This document shows, piece after piece, positions 43,174 to 52,024 of a stretch of DNA of 61,904 nucleotides. Below the pieces are notes generated by a model. That model ran no database searches. It was not told where the DNA came from and saw nothing but the letters and a program-made list of their open reading frames with translations. The position numbers and the translations under genes are program-made. Positions within the stretch are counted from its first letter, which is position 1, and the number at the start of each line of letters is the position of its first letter. The stretch spans positions 1 through 61,904 of the forward strand of contig JANVFP010000062.1 in the NCBI GenBank assembly GCA_027919835.1, read 5' to 3'. Origin of the DNA: Lentinula raphanica (Eukaryota; Basidiomycota; Agaricomycetes; Agaricales; Omphalotaceae).

Positions 43174-44745
43174 TCAGTTTCCCGACTCGTTCGTGTACAC
43201 CGTAGCCACACCATTGCTAGATCTCCCTTGCACCATCTCCGCCAGATTAGCAATGACCATCCAAGCTGGGGATCCGGCCAACTGTTCCGAGTAATCCTCA
43301 TTGTCCGGGATCATCTCGTTCATCATCGTCGAAACCTCGGGCCATCCTTTGGCCTGACCATATTTCATGATCTTTTGGTATCTACTCTCACTTCCGAAGT
43401 TGTTCGGTAGCGGAGACCCATCCTTCAACTTAAGACGCTTTGGATCTTGCGGATCACGCATAATCCAACCTTTCCCTAAGAGTTCCAAGAACATTGGACA
43501 ACTTTGCATCATATGGTTCGGTTCCCGACAAAGGAAACACAACATCTCAGACCTTTGACCTTGTGCATTATTCGGATTCGTGTTAATAATTCCGCGGGGA
43601 GGCCCACTGTTTCCGGGATTACCACTACCAGAAGCGACAGTATGGGGCTGCACCCGTTGCGTAGGTTGAACATTTCCGGTCTTGATGTTAGCCAGCATTT
43701 GAGCCAACGTCTCAAGTTCCTCTTTGTAGGTAGCCTTAAGTGCTCCCAAATCTTTGACCAACACACTGTACTGGTCCCGATTTGCAGCTAGTGCTCTTTC
43801 CGTTTCCTCGGAAGCTTCTCGTTTCACTTCAACGGGCTTAGCTGGAGACCGGAAGAAATGCGAGAGATCCGGTACTTCTTCTTTGATCACCGGAGGACCA
43901 CCAATCGGAACGTATACGCCTCCTCTTGAATGGGTTTCCGCATTGAAGACCACACCATCCCGACTTGTTACCGTCCGGTACAACGATTCCAAGGGTGGGT
44001 GCCTCGCTACGGCCTCTGCTGCTTCCTTGTACTCTATGAACAGATATGGATCATCGACCCGACGTTTCTCTACGCGGAAAGCAGGTACCTGCTGTTGAAC
44101 CTTACGGTTCACAGCTTTCCGTAACTCGTCATCGAATGCTGACAGGAAAAGAGACACCAATTCCGTGTTTCCTATCGCCGGAGGCGGTTTCAACAACTTA
44201 TTGGCTTCTACCTCCATCAACAAACAATATCCGAGCAACCTATCTCCGTCCCGGACACCCAAAGGAGCATAGTTCTGTACGATCTGCAAGAGCGTATTCT
44301 TCGAACCCATTGGTCTCCCTAGAGATGCCGGGAATCTTTCACACAGGGAACGCAGGAAACAGTCCGCGTCTTCCCTTCCCTCCTGCGCGCCGGGAAGATG
44401 CTCGAGAGCCTGCTTGGTCTGAAGGGTCATCCAAGAAAAGATCTTTTGCATCTTCACCTTCTCGGAGGTAACTTCCGTAGCCTGGAACGTGTTCAAACAG
44501 AACCTCACCCACTCGGGGATCATGCTCGGATTGGCCAAGTCCAGGATCATAGCAGTTTTGTGCGTAAGCGGAAACTTGGTATTGTTATACTCTGCTTGTT
44601 CCGCGGGAGTCAGTTCAGGAGGACCAAGCATCCTTATGATGTCGAGTTGATCCTCCGGTCGTTTTTGTTGGGCAGCCGGGTTTGCTGGTGCGTTAGCATT
44701 CGCTCCCGCGGCTCCCTGATCATTTCCGTTATGTACTTCGGACAT
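43174..44745 (-). CDS. Gypsy-2 Gag, copy 1
   Basis: The first ATG is at 44745 (MSEVHNGND). The frame is open a further ~340 bp upstream without ATG. It is Asn/Ala-rich at first, then a helical capsid-like domain (PLTHKTAMILDLANPSMIPEW ... FLSAFDDELRKAVNRKV), a Lys/Glu coiled segment, and a CCHC knuckle CFLCREPNHMMQSC near the C-terminus. It forms the particle and binds element RNA. The coding sequence ends in a slippery heptamer. Copy 2 differs at only a handful of residues. Confidence 0.88.
   Translation of the reverse strand: MSEVHNGNDQGAAGANANAPANPAAQQKRPEDQLDIIRMLGPPELTPAEQAEYNNTKFPLTHKTAMILDLANPSMIPEWVRFCLNTFQATEVTSEKVKMQKIFSWMTLQTKQALEHLPGAQEGREDADCFLRSLCERFPASLGRPMGSKNTLLQIVQNYAPLGVRDGDRLLGYCLLMEVEANKLLKPPPAIGNTELVSLFLSAFDDELRKAVNRKVQQQVPAFRVEKRRVDDPYLFIEYKEAAEAVARHPPLESLYRTVTSRDGVVFNAETHSRGGVYVPIGGPPVIKEEVPDLSHFFRSPAKPVEVKREASEETERALAANRDQYSVLVKDLGALKATYKEELETLAQMLANIKTGNVQPTQRVQPHTVASGSGNPGNSGPPRGIINTNPNNAQGQRSEMLCFLCREPNHMMQSCPMFLELLGKGWIMRDPQDPKRLKLKDGSPLPNNFGSESRYQKIMKYGQAKGWPEVSTMMNEMIPDNEDYSEQLAGSPAWMVIANLAEMVQGRSSNGVATVYTNESGN
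43177..43183 (-). promoter_or_regulatory. Gag/pro -1 ribosomal frameshift heptamer (copy 1)
   Basis: Minus strand G GGA AAC in the gag frame, directly followed by the gag stop TGA. It is a canonical X XXY YYZ heptamer of the kind used at some retroviral gag/pro junctions. The -1 frame continues into pro without a stop. Copy 2 has the same site at 61593-61599. Confidence 0.8.
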
Positions 44746-46886
44746 ATTGTTGGGTAAAAACAGTCGTATCAAATCAAATGGTTCGGGTTGTAATGTAGGA
44801 TCTGAACTAGATTGCGGATCTGGTCCAACAGTAGCTGCCTTTTGTCTACCGTTTCCTGGCACTACGTTAGATCTCTTCGTTACTGGTTGTTCCGAAGATG
44901 GTCTAGCAGCTCTCCCGTTATCTGGATTGCTTGTACTCGCTCTTCCGAGGTTTCTCGGATCGTAAACAGGTACAGAGGGTTTCCTTGTTGCGCGCTTTCG
45001 CTGATCTGAAGCTTGTATCGCTGGATCAAAGAAATCTGCTGAGCCCGCGTTCTTCGAAGTCCGAGTAGCTCTTGGAGCTATTTTTAATGATCAAATAAAT
45101 TCGATCAAAGGCAGTAGTTTTGAGAAATCAAGAAGATCTCTCGAGTTCGACCAAAATATAGATTCCACCCCTCGCGGTGGGCTCCAGATAACGAGGTATA
45201 AAGTCTGTTCTTAGTATAATGCCTTATGACAGGTCACTTAGCACGAACACAGAGTACGACTTCACGGATTCGTCAATCAAATTGTATTTATAGCGAGGTG
45301 TGGGGCGTTGTCAGAGATTCCGCACTATCTTATATCTCAGGTCGAACGCAGTCTTGTAAGATCTTTTAGATCAGCAATACTGGTCAGCAGAACGAAGTGA
45401 CACGGATATACCAGTCGTAAGATCTGGACTAAGGGGTTTGTTTTGAGTGGCTTCCACTCGGATAAGGGTTTTTAGGCTCGGAAAGCAACGGGGTACCAGA
45501 CGTTATGGTAGACCAATCGATTCCGCTCCCGGGTGAAGCAGTACTGATCACTATTCTCAGTAAAACCTCGAAGATCACGCAGATCACCAATCACTACGTG
45601 TCAACTTGAACAGAGCCACCAAAACTCTGCACGTTCACTCGGCACAACCTGAGACCAAGTCCTCTGTATCTCCGGAACGGAGTCTACCTTCAACTAGCAA
45701 GTGACAGACACCAAGTCAAACCACTCAAAAGTCGGGCTTATCGCGATGAAGTAACACACTTAATCTGCAAGGTCCGGTACGGCTTAGAAGCCTTTACTCC
45801 CACGTATGGATGAAAAGGATTACCAGTTCAGAGAGATCTGGGCGCGAAACTTATTTCATTTGTGCGGATACAGGTCTTTAAGTACACTACGAAAAGTCCG
45901 ATACCCGTATTTGTCCTTGATCTAGTAGATCTAGCTATTTCTACGGACGGAGTCCGATAATATACACGTAAATAGTAAAATATGACTGAAACGATACAAA
46001 CACGCAAGGAAATAGTAAGGAAAACCGAGAAAAATATGAAACTTGTCCGTATTTCGTCGTACTTTCGCCAGATCTAGAAGACCAAGCAAGTTCCGACCAT
46101 CGTCTGTGCGGCATCCACATGCTAGGGTGCCTAACTCGTCAGAGTGGCTCCTGCCTGTGTTGCTCAAGTGTTTCCGACGAATTTGCTTCCGCGGAATAGT
46201 AGTGGTCTCCCCGAGTTAATGGGATAGACTCGTAACAGTGGTTGATCTCGCGGATCAGGTAGGTCTGGTCCGTAGCTTTCGAACGGTATGCATATAGCCT
46301 GGTGGTCTGAAGCGGACAACGAAGATAAATGCTTCAGAAGTGTTTTCCGTAGGTTTCCGCGCATTTCCGTGAGTGCTGGTCAAAGCTGTACATAGCATAC
46401 GCTATATCCCAGTTTAGAACTTGAACATATGCGTGTTTCCGTCGCGGGTTCACCCGTACTGCCACGGAAATGCTCGATCGTCATGTTTCCGACGGTTTCC
46501 GCTACTTTGCGTAGGGTTTCCGTGTGGTAACTCGTCCGGATAGGCTCTCATCGTGTCTGATCTGCTAGATCAAGTGAAATTTCCGTCATCACAGCCAAGT
46601 ACCAAACTCAGTTGTGCCGATCCGGCAGATCTTGATACTAAGTCGTTATTCCCTTGGTGTGCTCGTACCAGTAGTCCGCATTCTTGAAGGATCCCCGACC
46701 AAGGGTGCGAGCAATAGCTCTAAGTGGATATTCATGGCTGATCCTGCCAAAGGATCTGTATCCTAGCTTATACTGATACAAGTTTGACTGCTAGTTCGGG
46801 CTCACTACAGTCCTTATTGATACTATGCAACGGTCTAAGTGGATCTTTTTGATCATTGCACGCCTGCGCGGAAAAACCGCGCAACA
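44746..46886 (-). repeat. Gypsy-2 copy 1 5' LTR plus leader (LTR end not resolved)
   Basis: The 5' edge is TGTTGCGCGGTTTTTCCGCG at 46886. TATA-like TATAAATAC lies near 45290 on the minus strand. Because neither copy shows its 3' LTR in this window, I cannot place the LTR/leader boundary. The segment is full of TTTCCG/CGGAAA words and GATC-N5-GATC hairpins (45360, 45573, 45919, 46244, 46559, 46619, 46842). Confidence 0.75.
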
Positions 46887-48400
46887 TCGTGCCCTTCTAG
46901 GAAATTTTATATTGATTATAAATATAGATGTCATAATATTGGTTTAGTAATCTACCAGGCATTCTTCCGCCTTCTTCCGCGGAGTCTCTCCAGGGACCAG
47001 CATAAACAGTTCACCTTCCTTGTTTCCACTGCTTGCTGGTGGTGGCAACTACTTGATTGCGGTTTCGCTCGCACCTTCTCCTCTATCTCATCTCTCTCAA
47101 ACTTGACAAACCTCACCGGCTTGATGCGGCTGAGAAATTCACAAATTTATTCAAAAGTCTCTCTTTCTGGAACAACTCCTTCATTCAGACGACGGACATG
47201 TTCTATCAATTAGGCTATCCATGGCTGTCACCGAATGGTACACAATTCAAGCTCGAGTCTCGACTGTCCACGCTGTTCAAGCAGTTCCAGTGGAAATCCT
47301 AGGTCTTGTACTCCGACAATCCACACCCCACGACCTCCACCACCACCCACATATGGTTGTAGTAGACCAACCGGAAGAGTCCAAATCTAAACCTGTCTGC
47401 TACCTCTAGCTCGGCATCAAACCCCACGAAGTAAACTGACTCCATTGACCCGCGACTCTAAGATTTTTCATGTTCTTCGAATATCTTTGAATATCTTTGA
47501 ACATCTTTGAACATCTTTGAAAGATATTTGAGCTTCTCTGAAGAATTTGAGTGTTTTTAAAAATTTGAAATTTGAGATATTGAATATGAAATAAAATACT
47601 ATTGCATTATAACATCTAGAAGATAGTATAGTGTAGTAATACAGTGTAGATATCAGTTAAAATATTACAACTCATAGTTGTCAATAATATAGGTGGTCAC
47701 ATGACCTGCCACCATAGACTGTGTACAATCAAAAAGAACTTCACCAGGTCAAAATCTGAATATAGCTATAATAACATATACTATATATATTGTTATTTAT
47801 TATATTTATTAACATTACACATATATCATAGTTGTAATGATATATTATGATACATATAATCAGAATGTGTTCCAAAATTAATAGTTATCAAGTTCAAATA
47901 CAGTATATCATAATATATGAGTGTTAGTAGATACAGTCAATATAAGAGTGATAGATAGAGTATCATATGATGAAGTAAAAGTGATTGAATAACTTTTTGA
48001 ATCATTTGAACTCATAAAAGAGCTTGGGAAAATCTTTGAAAGATATCTAAATATCTCTCAAAGACTTTCAGAGGTTCTCAGAGATATTCAAAGATTTATA
48101 AAGATATTCAAAGATTTCTAAAGATATTCAAAGATTTTTAAAGATATCCAAAGATATTCAGAGATTTTAAAAGAGATCCAAGGAACTCCAAAGGCTTTAG
48201 GTTTTGGGGGGTGTCTCAGAAGACACCAAAGACACCAAAGATTCTAGAGACCCCAGGCAGCCTGAAGTTCTTTGAGATCCATGTTGGGTAGCCCTGAGCA
48301 CAGAACATTTTTGCTGATGTATGTAATTTCAAAGACGTAGGAAATGCCAGCTTATGTCAAGGAAATATGAATATTGACCGCGGTGTAACCAACTCTCATG
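46887..48400. other. Repeat-rich region with inverted 10-bp arrays
   Basis: Near 47221-47409 a plus-strand frame (VQAVPVEILGLVLRQ) vaguely resembles an F-box start. From about 47470 to 48320 lies an AT-rich, repeat-filled segment with no gene: (GAATATCTTT)-type units at 47479-47519 and their complement (AAAGATATTC) at 48081-48165. Its right edge (TTTTGGGGGGTGTCTC ... ATTTTTGCTGATGT) matches the MITE at 1595-1809. Confidence 0.5.
48081..48165 (+). repeat. 20-bp tandem repeat, about four units
   Basis: Unit AAGATATTCAAAGATTTNTA, repeated with small changes. Half of each unit is the reverse complement of the 10-bp GAATATCTTT units at 47479-47519, so the two arrays form inverted subterminal repeats of one element. 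Confidence 0.75.
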
Positions 48401-48412
48401 TTTCGCTGACGA

Positions 48413-48805
48413 TTGCAACTTCAAGAATCAAATGGTACGATCACCACCAATTCGGAGTCCGAGCAGTACCCTTCTGCCACGACCGAGTCACTTAATCCCT
48501 TCCTTCCGACACTTCCGAGCTCCGAGCTCATATCCGAAATCTTCACCTTCGCCACTACGGACTATCTACGCAGAGTTGAACTCTGCTCTACTCTGCTCCG
48601 ACTCTGTTCACGGACGCCGACTTTACTTTGTACCTGTTATGATGGACTCTCGATACTTAAAGCTACCTATTGCGTGTTGTACGGGGACTTTCTTCCCCTC
48701 TTCGAATCTTTGAATCACACAACTTACTCTTGTCATTCGCGGGTTCTTAAGAGATCTGAAGCTAAGTTTTTGAAACCGATAACATTCGTGTCTCGATACC
48801 CTTAG
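48413..48805 (+). pseudogene. Possible F-box-like remnant
   Basis: A 130-codon frame with LPSSELISEIFTFATTDYL and following Leu/Cys-rich residues, reminiscent of the short F-box helices common in basidiomycete host genes. No downstream leucine-rich region follows and the frame ends at 48805. Could be a chance ORF; low confidence. Confidence 0.3.
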
Positions 48806-48961
48806 TACGCTAAGCTATCGTGACATCTTCCCGTACTTTTGCTGCAGTCTGGAACTTCATTCGAGATGGAAGAATCATTCAAGTGATTGCGGTTTAGGTT
48901 TCTGTGATTGAAACCATCCTAGCTTTCCACTCAAGTTCATTGGCATCTATGCCATCCTACT

Positions 48962-49376
48962 AGGCCCCCAGAAGCTCCTGCAGAACCCCACCCGCTCAAT
49001 GGGGTCCAAAGTACGCTACATTTCGAGCCTAAAGTACGCTTATTCGGACAGGGAATTGTCACGTGAGAGCAAAATTTTTTCCCAGAATCTCAAAAAATCT
49101 CCCAAGTGGCTCCCAGCAACAGTTTACCTGTGTATTTAAGGCTAGATTGAGTACAGACTGATCTGTTTTGGATATTCTTTGGCTGAGGTCACAATTTGTG
49201 AATAGAAGTTCAAAATTTCTTCTTCAGCTGCCAAAGTACGCTATAACCGGACAGGGCCCGGAGCTTTGAGGCCTAAAGTACGCTAATTTTGCCTCTTTTC
49301 GGACAGGGAAATCGCCAAAATCGGCCCCAAAAGTACGCTAATTCGGGCGAGGTTTGGCAGGAGCTTCTGGGGGCCT
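48962..49376. mobile_element. 415-bp MITE with 20-bp TIRs and ACT target duplication
   Basis: Perfect 20-bp terminal inverted repeats AGGCCCCCAGAAGCTCCTGC, flanked by ACT on both sides (48959-48961 and 49377-49379). It contains five direct copies of AAAGTACGCTA or AAAGTACGCTT, four of them followed by CGGACAGGG or a similar CGG/CGGGC block, likely transposase-binding subterminal repeats. No ORF. The superfamily is not settled: a 3-bp duplication suits CACTA or PIF-like elements, but the ends are atypical. Confidence 0.85.
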
Positions 49377-50652
49377 ACTGTTTCTGACCATAATGTTCCT
49401 CAGCATGTGACATACCATCACAGATGGGTTGGCAATAAAGCTTGCCTGAAGTGGGAGCTGGAAGGTCATGCGAAACATCCACAACTAGACATGATTGAGG
49501 CTAATTCATGGAATATTTGTTACCGGTTGTCACATGCATCAATCAAGAGTCATTCCTCTTTCAACCTCAACCATCACATCAAGGCATCGTCGTTGCATGA
49601 CAAGAGTGTAGCCACCTTTGTTGTTATCATGATTTACTGACTAGCGCAGATTCTGGAAAAACACTGAGGTATGCAACTGTTCTCTGCTTGTTCAATGTCA
49701 GTCTCATTTGGTGTTTGCTTAAGCATTGATCAGGCAATTTTCAAGAGAGGTCAATTTGCCCAGCCTCATCGTACTTTGAAGGGGAGGGTTCGCTAAAGCA
49801 GTGAAAATCATACAAGGTATAATGAAAACTAGTACCGATTACCAACTAGTACTACTGCCTACTAAGTTATGCGACAACTGGTATGATTACAGCAAAACTG
49901 TTCGGAGATTTCCATTGTTCTTGTCGGACGTATACCACGACCACGGTTGATTGAGATTGGTATGACTTAACATATGTTCGTGAAACCATATTGATACTTC
50001 ATCAGTAAATTGAGGAGGAGCCCGGCATGGAATATAACATTATACCTTCCATTGTACTCACACAACATACAGACAATATCCATATAATATGATGAGGTGA
50101 ATTGGAATGGAATATCTTGGCATATCTCCGGCTAGCAACACCTCTGTCAAGGTCGATTATTATCATGCGACGAAATATCACCCTAAACGTACAATGAAGC
50201 ATAATATCTCCTACATTCGACAACTAGATATCAGTAAGATTTGAAACCATGATTCAATGTAATGCCTGACCTATCATTTTCCTCAGATGCTGACTAGCTG
50301 GAATTCCTTCGTCAAGGTCTAATTAGGTATGAAATTGTGAGATTTTGACAAGCCAAGTAATTATGCCAACATGTTGTTGGAGAAAGCCAGACTTACAAAG
50401 TAATCGTGCATGGTGATGATGCATTTCATTCCTGGATCTTTTTGGATAGGCATGCGACTTTCAAGTCAAGAATAGTAGGTGGGGTAACCAATTGTCATTA
50501 TAACTCAGAAGATATTATGTCTGTGATATGCTATATGAAAGGAGCGAAAATATGACAGATTAAAATGGATGATACGTATAACAGATAAATCATGAATTAT
50601 GGTCAGATTCTCCTCGCTCGATGCCTCGATTCAACCTCGCGGCGGCCTGTGC
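49377..50652. other. Intergenic region left of Plavaka cassette 2
   Basis: AT-rich, with no convincing gene. The expected left terminal inverted repeat of the KDZ element was not identified. Confidence 0.35.
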
Positions 50653-51976
50653 TCATGCCATCGACGTTGTGGTTCCAGCTTGGACATTTGCTTGTGCCTT
50701 AGCAGCGCACTGAGAATTGAGTTTCTTGCTGAACGAGACTGCACATGCGGCGGCTGCAGCGGCGCTCTGCTGCTGGGGAAAAACATGCCTGAAGCAAACA
50801 AGATCAGAAAATCAGAACAGACGGAGAATAATCAACAATAACGCACCGGTTCCACCAGGCAATAATCTCTTGTGTATGATTAGCGGCTGGTGTTCCAGGT
50901 GCAGCATCAGCGAAATAGTCAACAATGGTGTCGTAGAGCGTAATGTAGTTGAACCCGTTGTAATTCACATCCCATGACTGAGCATCGGTAAGACCAAAGT
51001 GATACTAAAACAGCATCAATGCCTGGGATAAGGTATCCAGAGGAGGTCCACGCACCATTGTAGCCACATATGCAATAAGAGGAGGCGTGACTGCTGTGAT
51101 ACCGAGAAGCTGAGCGACATTCTGCTTTGTCGGCACCTTTGAAATTTTGGCAGCGGGAATCTGGTTCGCAGCATTGACATCATATTTTTCAGCTGAAGGA
51201 CTCGACGTGAATATGACTTTTGCAATCTAAGATTGACAGTATGAGTATGAGCGTCGAGCGATACCTTATGATCAATGCGAGGATAGGTACAAACCTTGAT
51301 GAGCTCTCCTGACTTCAAGAATCCTTTCTCCAGGTCTTCAGGATCACCTCGAAGGTCAGCGTAGAGTCCATGGAACAGAATTGTAGCATTTGTAGGGAAG
51401 TTAGGGTCACGAGCGCGGATCTTGTCTCTCACTCTGGGAGGTGGTCAAATTCTGGGCAATCGACAAATGTGACTGTGTATCACTTACTTGGGATCACGGA
51501 AATCGAAGTCTATTGGGCAGAGACGAAGACCTGTTGCATCATGTTGGAAGCCTCGATTGGATTTGTTGTTGGCCTCGAGCAGAGGGGATGGTGTTGGCTG
51601 TGTACTGTTGATGATGCTCGCAAGAGTGGATTTGACTTTCGAAATGTCATCGCCACGTGCAACGCTTGAACTCTTTTCGAGCTGTACAGTGTACACAAGA
51701 GTAAATATCTGTTTCGGTTTGCATGCACATACGTACCGAACTGAGGTATTTATTCTGTTCAGCATCGCTCGCCGTACTGAGCACTTCCTTGAACCCAGGT
51801 ATCAAGCGACAGACATCCTTATACGCCTGGAACAACCGGTCCTGACTGGGAAACAAGTAGGTAAGCTCACACTTCGGAGCATAACAAAACACGAACCTCT
51901 TTTTCAGATTGTTGCGGGCTTCGAGCTCATTTTCTGTAAGTAGCTCTTCATCTTCATCTTCGGAGTCCGAGCTCAA
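50653..51976 (-). CDS. Plavaka cassette 2: DUF6698-like protein (N-terminus missing)
   Basis: Several exons with GT-AG introns, ending in an Ala/Gln-rich tail. Readable blocks: an acidic start (SSDSEDEDEE), AYKDVCRLIPGFKEVLS, NRGFQHDATGLRLCPIDFDF, ATILFHGLYADLRGDPEDLEKGF, NVAQLLGITAVTPPLIAYVA, DAQSWDVNYNGFNYITLYDT and EIIAWWNRHVFP. Matches the cassette 1 protein block for block, for example NVAQLL-(G/D)-x-K/A-VTP and the WW motif. No ATG is seen at the head, only TTG, and the Ser-rich/coiled-coil N-terminus of copy 1 is absent, so the 5' end is deleted or an upstream exon was missed. Confidence 0.65.
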
Positions 51977-52024
51977 CTTTTCTCTCTCTCAACGGTCAGA
52001 TTCGGTCACTAATGCTAGAAGAGA

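Larger units (their letters stand above)
36820..46854. repeat. Dispersed GATC-N5-GATC hairpin family of Gypsy-2
   Basis: Thirteen-base units with two GATC exactly nine bases apart, mostly GATCTnnnAGATC-like, start at 36820, 37487, 37600, 37771, 39753, 41004, 41274, 41283, 41292, 42172, 42439, 42814, 42936, 43443, 45360, 45573, 45919, 46244, 46559, 46619 and 46842. That is 21 by eye in 10 kb; random expectation is 10,000/65,536, about 0.15. Copy 2 has at least nine more (57921, 58144, 58204, 58520, 58845, 59191, 59404, 61321, 61828). They occur in coding, leader and intron sequence. Confidence 0.85.
37508..46886 (-). mobile_element. Gypsy-2 copy 1: Ty3/gypsy-like retroelement, 5' end intact, 3' LTR not found
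   Basis: Reads on the minus strand from TGTTGCGCGG at 46886 through a ~2.1-kb LTR/leader, gag, pro, pol and integrase. A second copy starts with the same base at 57889 on the plus strand and is nearly identical over the 4 kb visible, which fixes the 5' boundary. The RT active site is YVDD; integrase has HHCC and DDE signatures and no chromodomain. Gag/pro and pro/pol junctions carry -1 slippery heptamers. Two further frame changes (before RT and before integrase) may be damage. Confidence 0.88.

Noticed and set aside
47221..47409. F-box gene
   Set aside because: Only a ten-residue resemblance; no continuing domain.
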